Shown here: piece by piece, positions 1-6,233 of the stretch | How positions within the stretch are numbered: position 1 is the stretch's first letter | How the letters are laid out: every line of letters starts with the position of its first letter | Source: Gammaproteobacteria bacterium | Lineage (GTDB): Bacteria > Pseudomonadota > Gammaproteobacteria > SG8-11 | Direction of reading: 5' to 3' | DNA: 8,287 nt | Assembly: GCA_016200445.1 (NCBI GenBank) | Contig: JACQEQ010000306.1 | Coordinates: 1 to 8,287 of the forward strand | Program-made: the position numbers and the translations under genes | The notes under the pieces: generated by a model | The model's database searches: none | The model's input: only the letters and a program-made list of their open reading frames with translations | What the model was told of the DNA's origin: nothing

Positions 1-472
1 GCACATCGTCCCACGATAGAATCACCGGGCCATGCTCCCAGGTCTCGCCCATTTTCCAATCATCTTCGACATGCACGACGTCGGCATCATCGATAAATTC
101 GTGTTGCGGTCGAAACTGCTGCGGATAAACGATCACTGCATACCAACCGGCATAATAGTCCAAGCCCAGATTCAAAATCGGCACACAGGCCTGGATCGCG
201 ATGACCAAACGCATGTCGTCATCCAGAGTCACCTCACCGGCCGCCTCAACGCTTTTTTCATGCAAGAATAAAATCACCAGCTCGCGCAAGCGGCACAACT
301 CGTCGGCGCTGAAGCCACGCGTCAGCGCCACGCGAGATAATGCCGACTGCCAACGATGCTCGTCGAGCCGTGCGCGCTTGAGCACGCGCGCGCGGCGCCA
401 GTTGCGAAAGCTCCACATAGATTCGTTCGGTATTTTGCGTTGCGGTTTGACCAGGTGCGGTAGTTTACCCAT
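1..472 (-). CDS. mtfA: MtfA-like zinc-dependent peptidase (M90 family), N-terminal part, cut by window edge
   Basis: Reading leftward from the ATG at 472, a frame of 157 codons stays open to the window edge. The product resembles MtfA (Mlc titration factor A), a cytosolic zinc peptidase that in enterobacteria binds the repressor Mlc and so affects sugar-uptake regulation. Recognisable family stretches are QACVPILNLGLDYY around residues 92-105 and GPVILSWDDV at the edge. In the E. coli protein the latter lies about 20 residues before the HEVAH zinc motif, so the catalytic motif falls just outside the window. About 60% of a typical 250-265-residue protein is visible. Neither possible start has a good ribosome binding site. 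The ATG at 418 (MWSFRNWRRAR) resembles the usual family N-terminus and may be the true start; the ATG at 472 overlaps the tRNA promoter on the other strand. Family assignment is fairly secure, but regulation of Mlc is not shown here. Confidence 0.85.
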   Translation of the reverse strand, partial: MGKLPHLVKPQRKIPNESMWSFRNWRRARVLKRARLDEHRWQSALSRVALTRGFSADELCRLRELVILFLHEKSVEAAGEVTLDDDMRLVIAIQACVPILNLGLDYYAGWYAVIVYPQQFRPQHEFIDDADVVHVEDDWKMGETWEHGPVILSWDDV

Positions 473-475
473 AAT
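447..475 (+). promoter_or_regulatory. sigma70-type promoter of the tRNA-Arg gene
   Basis: TTGACC (447-452) and CATAAT (470-475) are separated by exactly 17 bp, close to the sigma70 consensus. A GC-rich stretch (GCAGCGC) follows the -10 box, as is common for stringently controlled stable-RNA promoters. The predicted transcription start near 482 leaves a leader of only about 7 nt before the mature tRNA 5' end at 489. The -10 box overlaps the ATG at 472 of the divergent mtfA-like gene. Confidence 0.75.
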
Positions 476-488
476 GCAGCGCTTCAAA

Positions 489-565
489 GCGCCCGTAGCT
501 CAGTTGGATAGAGTAATCGGCTTCGAACCGATTGGTCGGGAGTTCGAATCTCTCCGGGCGCACCA
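489..565 (+). tRNA. tRNA-Arg (anticodon TCG)
   Basis: A complete 77-nt cloverleaf with encoded CCA. The 7-bp acceptor stem pairs GCGCCCG with CGGGCGC, followed by discriminator A and CCA at 563-565. The D-arm begins GCTCAGTTGGATAGAG. The anticodon stem ATCGG/CCGAT encloses the loop CTTCGAA, giving anticodon TCG, which reads CGA arginine codons. The T-arm carries the invariant TTCGAAT loop. Overall sequence and length match bacterial tRNA-Arg closely. The gene has its own promoter and is followed at once by a strong hairpin terminator, so it appears to be a single-gene transcript. Confidence 0.97.
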
Positions 566-610
566 TATAAATCAAAAAGGTCCACTGCGGTTGTGGGCCT
601 TTTTGATTTA
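547..610 (+). repeat. 64-bp direct repeat, copy 1: tRNA 3' end plus terminator
   Basis: This stretch is identical base for base to 731-794. It contains the last 19 nt of tRNA-Arg (from within the T-loop to CCA), a TA spacer and the complete terminator hairpin. Identity stops sharply at both ends. Duplication of a tRNA 3' end is the usual trace of site-specific integration at a tRNA gene, but tandem duplication by slippage would give the same picture. Confidence 0.9.
568..610 (+). terminator. Hairpin terminator after tRNA-Arg (copy 1)
   Basis: The arms 568-580 and 598-610 are perfect 13-nt inverted complements (TAAATCAAAAAGG with CCTTTTTGATTTA). The stem continues inward through TCCAC/GTGGG with one G-T pair, around a 7-nt loop. 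An A-tract on the left and T-tract on the right make it potentially bidirectional. It starts 3 nt after the tRNA CCA end, as expected for a tRNA terminator. Confidence 0.85.
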
Positions 611-621
611 TTTCGTTCAGC

Positions 622-638
622 GAGATTCGAACTCCCGA
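622..638 (-). repeat. Inverted copy of the tRNA-Arg T-arm
   Basis: Read on the minus strand, these 17 nt (TCGGGAGTTCGAATCTC) are identical to the T-arm segment of the tRNA at 536-552. Together with the hairpin between them, the two copies form a larger near-symmetric inverted repeat centred around 587-589. No other tRNA structure surrounds the inverted copy, so it is not a second tRNA gene. Confidence 0.7.
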
Positions 639-656
639 CTTCGTTGAGCAGTTCGA

Positions 657-677
657 CAACAAGGCGCAGCCTTGTTG
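657..677. repeat. 9-bp inverted repeat with 3-nt loop
   Basis: CAACAAGGC (657-665) and GCCTTGTTG (669-677) are perfect inverted complements separated by GCA. The hairpin lies in the 120-bp stretch between the two tRNA-tail copies. No gene was found there, and no T-tract follows, so termination is not supported. It resembles the small palindromic intergenic repeats common in proteobacteria. Confidence 0.5.
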
Positions 678-730
678 ATCGCCGCAGCATAGCGAAGGCG
701 ACCCGTTGGGCGAGGCGCGAAGAGCCGAGT

Positions 731-794
731 AATCTCTCCGGGCGCACCATATAAATCAAAAAGGTCCACTGCGGTTGTGGGCCTTTTTGATTTA
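731..794 (+). repeat. 64-bp direct repeat, copy 2: orphan tRNA tail plus terminator
   Basis: A perfect second copy of 547-610, offset by 184 bp. It carries only the 3' 19 nt of tRNA-Arg, and the sequence upstream of 731 does not resemble the rest of a tRNA. The tail is therefore a remnant, while its hairpin (752-794) could still terminate transcription in either direction. Just beyond it, near 800-815, the minus strand again reads GTGTTCGAAGCTTG followed by ACCA, a loose T-arm-like echo of the inverted copy after terminator 1. Confidence 0.9.
752..794. terminator. Duplicated hairpin terminator (copy 2)
   Basis: Same 13-nt perfect outer stem and GC-rich inner stem as the hairpin at 568-610. 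It lies about 150 bp upstream of the CZB gene and would insulate that gene from tRNA read-through. Apart from this hairpin, 795-940 shows no convincing sigma70 promoter. Confidence 0.65.
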
Positions 795-927
795 GTTGGT
801 GTCAAGCTTCGAACACCCAGCATGCATTTGCATATTCGACGATTTTTCTCATTTCTCCAGCCTGCGTGCCGATATTGGAAGCAACCTATCCTCCTCCAGG
901 CAGGATAACTCTTTCAATACGACATAC

Positions 928-932
928 AGAGG
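928..932 (+). promoter_or_regulatory. Ribosome binding site deciding the GTG start of the CZB gene
   Basis: AGAGG lies 8 nt before the GTG at 941. The longer in-frame GTG at 866 has no such site, and its extra 25 residues precede the conserved domain and look unlike it. This supports 941 as the start. Confidence 0.65.
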
Positions 933-940
933 TAATACCC

Positions 941-1309
941 GTGGCTGACACCCAGGAAATCGACAAAGCAATCGGCGCACATGGTATGTGGAAAACGCGC
1001 CTAAAAATGGCTATTGATACCGGTAAAGTCGATGCGCCCGTTGAAACTATTCGCACCGACAATCAATGCGCTTTCGGCAAGTGGCTGTACGGTACAACGC
1101 TCACCGCAACCGACAAAGCCTCGCCAGACTACAAAAATGTCAAAACTCTGCATGCGGAATTTCACAAAGCCGCAGCGTCCGTCGCTGAACTCGTCTTGGC
1201 GGGTAAAAAAGCCGAAGCCGAAAAGCTGATGAGTTTCACTGGCGTGTTTACGCTGGCCTCGACCAATCTGACTGCGGCAATGATGGAATGGAAAAAGAAA
1301 TCCAAATAA
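941..1309 (+). CDS. Free-standing CZB (chemoreceptor zinc-binding) domain protein
   Basis: A 122-residue cytoplasmic protein starting at GTG, made up almost entirely of one CZB domain, a four-helix zinc sensor usually found at the end of chemoreceptors or fused to GGDEF domains (as in E. coli DgcZ). The expected three-His/one-Cys ligand set is visible: His14 (IGAHGMWK), Cys43 in the hallmark CAFGKWLYG, and His71 and His75 in LHAEFH. No membrane segment, signal peptide or second domain is present, so any output would need a partner protein. The gene ends 10 nt from the stop of the convergent GGDEF-family gene, with no terminator between them. The CZB assignment is secure. A role as zinc- or redox-responsive regulator of cyclic-di-GMP signalling or chemotaxis is inference. 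Confidence 0.88.
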   Translation: MADTQEIDKAIGAHGMWKTRLKMAIDTGKVDAPVETIRTDNQCAFGKWLYGTTLTATDKASPDYKNVKTLHAEFHKAAASVAELVLAGKKAEAEKLMSFTGVFTLASTNLTAAMMEWKKKSK

Positions 1310-1319
1310 GGCTGCAAGA

Positions 1320-2342
1320 TTAGTCGCTGACGATCCGGTTACGCCCGGTGCTCTTGGCGCGCAGCAAGGCTTGCGCTGTGCGTTTGAGAAAATCTTCTGT
1401 GTTTTCACCTTTGTGATAGTTGGTCACGCCGATCGATAGCGTGACAGCGCCGATGTGGTCTTTGGTCGAACGGCGGCGCAGGCTTTGCGAGCTGACCGCC
1501 GATTGAATATTGGTGGCCACCGACATGGCGCCGAATAATCCGGTGCCCGGCAATAATACGATGAACTCGTCGCTGTCGAAGCGGCAACAAAAGTCACGAC
1601 CGCGCACGCATTGCTTAATATTGCGCGATACGAAGCGCAGAATTTCATCGCCCACCATGCGCCCGTGCATGTCGTTGTAACGCTTGAAATAGTCGATATC
1701 GATAAACAGAAAACACAAATCGGCATTGGATTCTTCGGCGTGCGCGACGGCGCGCTCCAGCTCCAAATCAAATGCACGGCGATTGCCCAAACCGGTTAAA
1801 GCGTCGCTGGTGGCTTCTTCGCGCGCACGTTCCAGGTCCTTGCGTAATTGCTCGACCGCTTGCGCGCCGGTTTGCAGATTTTTTTCGAGCACCGCGCCGG
1901 ATTGCTGCATCGTTTGAGTTTCTTTCAGCAAGCTGCCGACAATCTCGCGAATTTTGTCACGGCTTGCCCCCTGAATGGAGCGCCCGGAATATTGTTGCAA
2001 GATTTCTTTATAGCGGCTGGTCTCGCCGCCGGCATCCAGAATGTGCTGTAACAACTCGGCCAGCACGCGACGCAGGCTCTCGCGAATCTGTTCCAGTTCC
2101 GTGGAATCGGTGGGTGCGAGAAAGCGCCTGTATAAGTCCTCGCACATCTCCAACGGTATGGTGGCATTTTGGCCAAGAATATCGTCGATCGCCTGCTTGA
2201 GGCTGCTGTTGTGTCCCGACACGTATTCGTACCACACCGCGTAATTCAACGGGTCGGTAGGAATCTTGAACTTGCTCATCAACGGCAAGGCCAGACGGGT
2301 AAACTCGGCGGCTTTTTCGGTGTCTTCGCTGTAATTCTGCAT
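1320..2342 (-). CDS. GGDEF-family protein with degenerate active site (DSDEF) and intact I-site
   Basis: A 340-residue soluble protein. Residues 1-140 are mainly helical (NYAVWYEY at 33-40, a stretch I associate with this group of cyclase-like proteins), 145-180 form a coiled-coil-like linker, and 181-340 are a GGDEF domain. Typical landmarks are LTGLGNRRAF (182-191), DIDYFKRYND (215-224), SIGV (303-306) and AKSTGRNR (328-335). The signature loop reads RFDSDEF, so both glycines of GG(D/E)EF are replaced at 256-257 while Asp258 and Glu259 remain. The inhibitory-site motif RxxD is intact as R247-G-R-D250, at the normal spacing. Loss of the glycines usually impairs diguanylate cyclase activity, so a c-di-GMP receptor role is plausible, although some variants are active. 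A strong AAGGGG site lies 6 nt before the ATG. The gene begins 35 nt after the caspase gene and is probably co-transcribed. Confidence 0.9.
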   Translation of the reverse strand: MQNYSEDTEKAAEFTRLALPLMSKFKIPTDPLNYAVWYEYVSGHNSSLKQAIDDILGQNATIPLEMCEDLYRRFLAPTDSTELEQIRESLRRVLAELLQHILDAGGETSRYKEILQQYSGRSIQGASRDKIREIVGSLLKETQTMQQSGAVLEKNLQTGAQAVEQLRKDLERAREEATSDALTGLGNRRAFDLELERAVAHAEESNADLCFLFIDIDYFKRYNDMHGRMVGDEILRFVSRNIKQCVRGRDFCCRFDSDEFIVLLPGTGLFGAMSVATNIQSAVSSQSLRRRSTKDHIGAVTLSIGVTNYHKGENTEDFLKRTAQALLRAKSTGRNRIVSD

Positions 2343-2348
2343 GTACTA

Positions 2349-2354
2349 CCCCTT
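2349..2354 (-). promoter_or_regulatory. Strong ribosome binding site of the GGDEF-family gene
   Basis: AAGGGG on the minus strand, 6 nt before the ATG at 2342, lies in the short gap after the caspase stop codon. It supports this start and independent re-initiation within a shared transcript. Confidence 0.7.
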
Positions 2355-2377
2355 CCGCGAAGCTGAAAATATTTTCT

Positions 2378-4342
2378 TCAAATCGCACGGCGCGGCAGGA
2401 AGAAATACTCGCCCGACTCATGGCCCGCGTGGCGTATCGGCGCATATTGCGGGACTTGACCGATTTGCAACGCGATTGGATTGGTGGCAAGACGCGCGGC
2501 AACTTCGTTATACAAGCGCTGCCCTTCCAGCACCGATGAGTTTTCTTGCAACACTTGCAGAAACACCGATGCGAACACCGAATGCGTGCCGCCGCCGCTG
2601 TCGGCGACCGGCTGCAAACCACCTGAAGTTAATGCGACCCGTGCCCGCGATTTCGATACCGCGCGCAACCAGCTCAGCCGGTCCGCTTCGGAAAGATTAG
2701 TGTCAAATTGCGGCACTGCAGTGCGCGTTAACGCACCCGAATAGCAGGAGTCGGCAATGACCAGCACGCGCTTTGCCGGCAACGCATTAATAATGTCGGT
2801 AATCGCGCTGTTCGGTATCCATTTACGCTGATCCTTCAGATCGGCATCTACCGGCATCCAATAGCCGGTCGATTTTTCCTTGTCGAGCTCGCCGTGTCCG
2901 GCGTAATAAATCAGCAGATTGTCTTTGTCGGTCAACTTCTGGCCGAGCCGATTCAACGCCGCGAGCAAGGCGTAACGGTTGGCGTTCATCACCGTCGTGG
3001 TTTTATAGCCGTAACGCTGGCTCAGCACCTCGGCTACGGTCTTGGCATCGTTCATCGGCGTCGTCAGTTTTTGAAATTGTGTGTAATTATTGTTGCCGAT
3101 CACCAATGCGTAATTGTGGCTATCGCCATCGGCATCGTTGTTCGGTGCAATGACCGCAGGCAGAGGCGGCCCCTTGGCCCACACTAACGCAAACTCCAGC
3201 ACGGAACTTTTACCTTGGCTGTCCACCGCTGCTAATTGCACCGGCGTCCGTTCCGCATTGAGCGCCAGCAAAACACGAAACACGCCCTGTTCGTTGAGCT
3301 TCTCGACATTTTTATTTACCGTGAAATTTTTTATACCGGCGGGCGCCAGCACCCGGCCGATGACTTCGCGGGTTTTGGTATCCGGCGGTACAGTGATGCT
3401 GGCCGATGCGCCGCGTAAATTAATTAGCGATGGGTTGATCAACTGAATGGTTGGTCCAGCGACTGCGATTTTGGGTGCGGGCACTTGCAGGCGTGCCAGC
3501 TCATTTTTGTAATCGTCGATATCGGCGTTCAAGCGCACCACTTCCTTACGCCGCTTTTCGAGTTGCTCTTCGACTTGCTTAAGCTTTTCTTGACTGGAAT
3601 TTTTTGCCAGCTCCTTGCGTTCTTGATCGAGTTTTTTGCTTTTACTTTCCATCTCGCGGCGTTTTTCTTCCACCTGACTTTCGGCCTCTTCCATCTGTCC
3701 GCGCAACGCTTGTATTTTCTGCTTCTCCGCTTCGAGATCGTTTTTCAGCGCGCGAAACAGTTCCGCACCGCCGCTCGTGGCATCACCCTCCAGATTCACG
3801 GCAAATTCCATCGGAGTGTCACTTAAACCGGAAGCATCGCGATAGAAATTCATCGCGGTGATTATGTTTTGTTTGACGCCCAAACCACGCTCGTACAAGT
3901 AGCCGATGTTTAGCTTGGCACGCGCATAACCTTGTTCAGATGCCTTGGAATACCACTGCAATGCCAGCGGGTAGTTAGGTTGCAAACCCAAACCCTTCTC
4001 GTAGATTTCACCCACATAGGTTTGTGCCACCGGATCGCCTTCTTGCGCGGCGGTCAACCACACCTTCAGCGCACTACCCGCATTGGCTTGCGCGTAGGAG
4101 ACATATTCACCGCCGCGTTCTTGGCAGTCCAACGCGGTAACCTTCGCGGGGCGCCGGGGCGTGACATAAGTTGTGCCGGTGCCGAGTTTTTTAATCTGGC
4201 CCGGCAATAAGCAATCGACGATCAATAATTTATCGGCCTCGGTGTCGTCGCCGGTATCAACGTTGATAATATGATTTCCGCCCGGCGCACAGCCTAGCAG
4301 CAGGATCAATGCAAGTAGAGTAGAGCAGGTCGTTCGCAGCAT
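2378..4342 (-). CDS. Lipoprotein with Sel1-like repeats, coiled coil and caspase-like (C14) protease domain
   Basis: A 654-residue protein. Residues 1-18 are a lipoprotein signal with lipobox LLGC (Cys18); the following Ala fits outer-membrane sorting. Two Sel1-like repeats follow (about 88-119 and 122-155, ending YEKGLG and YERGLG). A long charged coiled coil spans about 198-286. A probable beta-sandwich linker fills 295-388. The caspase/C14 domain runs from about 409 to 645. It starts NYALVIGNNNY and carries catalytic His483 in YYAGHG and Cys533 in ADSCYSG, the canonical dyad of bacterial caspase homologues. Such enzymes usually cut after basic residues, but specificity cannot be read here. 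The lipoprotein signal implies that the protease acts in the periplasm or at the outer membrane. The gene lies between the kinase and GGDEF genes on one strand. The ribosome binding site is weak, with GAAAGG directly abutting the ATG. Confidence 0.92.
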   Translation of the reverse strand: MLRTTCSTLLALILLLGCAPGGNHIINVDTGDDTEADKLLIVDCLLPGQIKKLGTGTTYVTPRRPAKVTALDCQERGGEYVSYAQANAGSALKVWLTAAQEGDPVAQTYVGEIYEKGLGLQPNYPLALQWYSKASEQGYARAKLNIGYLYERGLGVKQNIITAMNFYRDASGLSDTPMEFAVNLEGDATSGGAELFRALKNDLEAEKQKIQALRGQMEEAESQVEEKRREMESKSKKLDQERKELAKNSSQEKLKQVEEQLEKRRKEVVRLNADIDDYKNELARLQVPAPKIAVAGPTIQLINPSLINLRGASASITVPPDTKTREVIGRVLAPAGIKNFTVNKNVEKLNEQGVFRVLLALNAERTPVQLAAVDSQGKSSVLEFALVWAKGPPLPAVIAPNNDADGDSHNYALVIGNNNYTQFQKLTTPMNDAKTVAEVLSQRYGYKTTTVMNANRYALLAALNRLGQKLTDKDNLLIYYAGHGELDKEKSTGYWMPVDADLKDQRKWIPNSAITDIINALPAKRVLVIADSCYSGALTRTAVPQFDTNLSEADRLSWLRAVSKSRARVALTSGGLQPVADSGGGTHSVFASVFLQVLQENSSVLEGQRLYNEVAARLATNPIALQIGQVPQYAPIRHAGHESGEYFFLPRRAI

Positions 4343-4399
4343 CCTTTCACACCGCCTTTGTCAGAAATGAGTTAGAAAATATCCGGTTCGAGCAAACCA

Positions 4400-4565
4400 C
4401 TAGTATCACGACCCAGAAATATCGGAACGAATGAAGCGGATGGATTTTTTTGCCCTGCTAGGCGCGGACCCGCAGCAATACTGTACGTATTGCAAGGGGC
4501 CGCAACAACGCAGGGCAAAAAAAGACGCCGTTGCATGTTTCGATATTTCTGGGTCGTGATACTAG
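4400..4565. mobile_element. MITE-like palindromic element with 25-bp terminal inverted repeats
   Basis: The ends 4400-4424 and 4541-4565 are perfect 25-bp inverted complements. Further inward, 4445-4458 pairs perfectly with 4510-4523 (TTTTTTTGCCCTGC), 4464-4471 pairs with 4496-4503 with one mismatch, and 4475-4481 pairs with 4487-4493 (GCAATAC/GTATTGC). The whole 166 bp is thus one nested palindrome with no coding capacity. Both outer ends are CTAG, which could be a 4-bp target duplication or, being palindromic, part of the repeat. These are the marks of a miniature inverted-repeat transposable element. It sits 8 bp after the kinase stop and 57 bp before the caspase start; without it the two genes would be about 65 bp apart. 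In RNA it would fold into a long hairpin, but its U-tract is on the 5' side of the stem, so it is not a standard terminator. Confidence 0.75.
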
Positions 4566-4573
4566 GCATTGGA

Positions 4574-6187
4574 TCATGATTTCGGCTCGGTCGTCACCAT
4601 GCGGTACTGCGCGTCGAACAACGGCGTAGCGCCGTTCAAGGCGCGATGCAATTTTGTCAGATAATCTTGTGCCGGTTCGGTACGCACACTGGCAACGCCT
4701 AAGGGCGCGTTTGCCGCAAACACCACCAACATGGCATCCCCATAGGGCGCTTGCACATGCCAGGCTTGCGGTGATTTTCCGCTCACCACGGCCACACCTG
4801 GAGCAATCAGCGCATCGTTTTTTCCAGACTCCGGAAAAATATGCACGACGCTGCCGTTATCACGATACAAATCCACGTAGATATAGGACGACTCCTTCAG
4901 CGCGTCAATCTCGACGACGACCGGATCGCCCGCGCGCAGTTGCGACAACGCTTCGAAATGCAAGGTCGCGGCGACCGGCATTTTAGCGCGCGCGATCAAC
5001 GTCGCCGCTTCGCAAAAAGGCCAGGGCAAAGCTTCCACTTCATAGGTCACATTGTTCATGCCAGCGAGCTTGTCCACAGCGTCCATCAACGGCGACAAAT
5101 CCTCCTGGCGTACATGACCGCGGATGGTCACGGCCTGATTGTCACCCACGCTCGCTTCGAGATACGCACAAGTGTAATTCCCTAACACTGCGTTGAGAGC
5201 GGACGACGGGAAGTTTTGTTCGACCGGCATCTCTGTCACTGCGGGGGGTTGTAGCTCCGGCGGCGGAGCACGCAGATACACCACCACCACAGCGACCACG
5301 GCGACCGAACCCGCCAACGCTGCCACGATGCGGGGCCAGTTCAACGCGGCTGGCTTAACAACAGCCTGGCCTTCCCGTACTGCATTCAACGCCGCATATA
5401 ATTCCTGCGCGGATTGGAACCGTGCCGCCGGATCTTTCGCCAACAAGCGATCGATAATGTCCGTTAACGCGGCGGGCACGCCGCTGACCAACTCACGCAA
5501 TGGGCGCGGCTTATGGTGGGCGATCTGATAAGTCAAAGCTGCAACGGTATCGCCGCTGAAAGGGCGTTGCCTCGATAACAATTGATACAACACCACGCCC
5601 AGTGAAAATAAATCCGAACGCGCATCCAAGGTCCTGCCGGTAATTTGTTCCGGCGACATATATTGCGGTGTGCCGACGATCTGCCCCACTTGGGTCGCTT
5701 CGCTTTGCGTCACATCGTCGACGTGCGCGATACCAAAGTCGGTGATCTTGACTTTTTGCTCGCGCGGCAACCACACGATGTTGGCCGGCTTGATATCGCG
5801 ATGAATCACACCGTTGCGCTGCGCCAGCGCAAGCGCGTCGGCCAGCTGCATGGCAATGTCGCGCACCTGCTGCCAACTCAACATCTCCCCGGCGCGCATC
5901 AACGTGTCGAGAAAGCGCCCATCGAGCAACTCCATCGCGATATACGGCCGGTCCCGTGTTTCGCCGACGTCGTAAATCGTGACGATGTTGCCGTGTGCAA
6001 GCCGTCCCGCCGCTTTGGCCTCGCGCACAAAACGCCGCCGCACATCGGCGTTGGTGCAACGCTCGGCATGCAAAACTTTTAATGCGATGTTGCGATTGAG
6101 TTCGGGATCAAATGCCTGGTACACCACGGCCATGGCGCCGCGGCCGAGTTCCTTCTGAATTTCATACCGCCCCATGCGTTGAATCAT
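4574..6187 (-). CDS. Membrane Ser/Thr protein kinase (Hanks type) with C-terminal DUF4384-like domain
   Basis: A 537-residue protein. Residues 8-270 are a kinase domain with every key element: glycine loop GRGAMAVV (15-22), Lys37 in IALKVL, the helix-C Glu56, catalytic loop HRDIKPAN (129-136), DFG (150-152), activation segment ending GTPQYMSPE (172-180) and RSDLFSLG (190-197). It should therefore be active. A single membrane helix (about 285-304) is followed by a Pro-rich linker, a region resembling a small BON-like fold (about 330-395, ending LPWPFCEAA), and a DUF4384-like domain (about 415-495, SYIYVDLYRDNGSVVHIFP). Expected topology is kinase in the cytoplasm and C-terminal domains in the periplasm. 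AGAGG lies 5 nt before the ATG. The gene follows the repeat-lipoprotein gene by 63 nt and precedes the caspase gene, from which it is separated by the MITE-like element. The DUF4384 call is by motif resemblance. Confidence 0.93.
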   Translation of the reverse strand: MIQRMGRYEIQKELGRGAMAVVYQAFDPELNRNIALKVLHAERCTNADVRRRFVREAKAAGRLAHGNIVTIYDVGETRDRPYIAMELLDGRFLDTLMRAGEMLSWQQVRDIAMQLADALALAQRNGVIHRDIKPANIVWLPREQKVKITDFGIAHVDDVTQSEATQVGQIVGTPQYMSPEQITGRTLDARSDLFSLGVVLYQLLSRQRPFSGDTVAALTYQIAHHKPRPLRELVSGVPAALTDIIDRLLAKDPAARFQSAQELYAALNAVREGQAVVKPAALNWPRIVAALAGSVAVVAVVVVYLRAPPPELQPPAVTEMPVEQNFPSSALNAVLGNYTCAYLEASVGDNQAVTIRGHVRQEDLSPLMDAVDKLAGMNNVTYEVEALPWPFCEAATLIARAKMPVAATLHFEALSQLRAGDPVVVEIDALKESSYIYVDLYRDNGSVVHIFPESGKNDALIAPGVAVVSGKSPQAWHVQAPYGDAMLVVFAANAPLGVASVRTEPAQDYLTKLHRALNGATPLFDAQYRMVTTEPKS

Positions 6188-6192
6188 GTTTG

Positions 6193-6197
6193 CCTCT
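6193..6197 (-). promoter_or_regulatory. Ribosome binding site of the kinase gene
   Basis: AGAGG on the minus strand lies 5 nt before the ATG at 6187 and supports MIQRMGRYEI as the N-terminus rather than the internal Met5. Confidence 0.6.
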
Positions 6198-6233
6198 TTA
6201 AACAGAACGCCATCTGCTTGTGTTCCTCGCGCC

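Noticed and set aside
622..638. Second tRNA gene on the minus strand
   Set aside because: Only the T-arm is present; acceptor, D and anticodon stems are missing.
465..823. Several minus-strand open frames across the tRNA and its duplicated tail (peptides containing PERFELPT)
   Set aside because: These are the well-known false translations of the antisense strand of tRNA and terminator DNA; there is no ribosome binding site and no independent coding signal.
866..940. Longer N-terminus for the CZB protein starting at GTG 866
   Set aside because: There is no ribosome binding site at 866, and the added 25 residues do not belong to the domain; the GTG at 941 has AGAGG at good spacing.
2008..2622. 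A 204-codon minus-strand frame bridging the GGDEF and caspase genes
   Set aside because: It overlaps the ends of two well-supported genes in another frame, is rich in Arg/Cys as out-of-frame shadows are, and has no domain features.
4445..4523. Intrinsic terminator between kinase and caspase genes
   Set aside because: The T-tract lies on the 5' side of the stem on both strands and is paired with the A-tract, which does not fit a rho-independent terminator.
4372..4569. A 65-codon minus-strand frame spanning the palindrome
   Set aside because: It is made almost entirely of the MITE-like element, has no ribosome binding site and no recognisable protein features.
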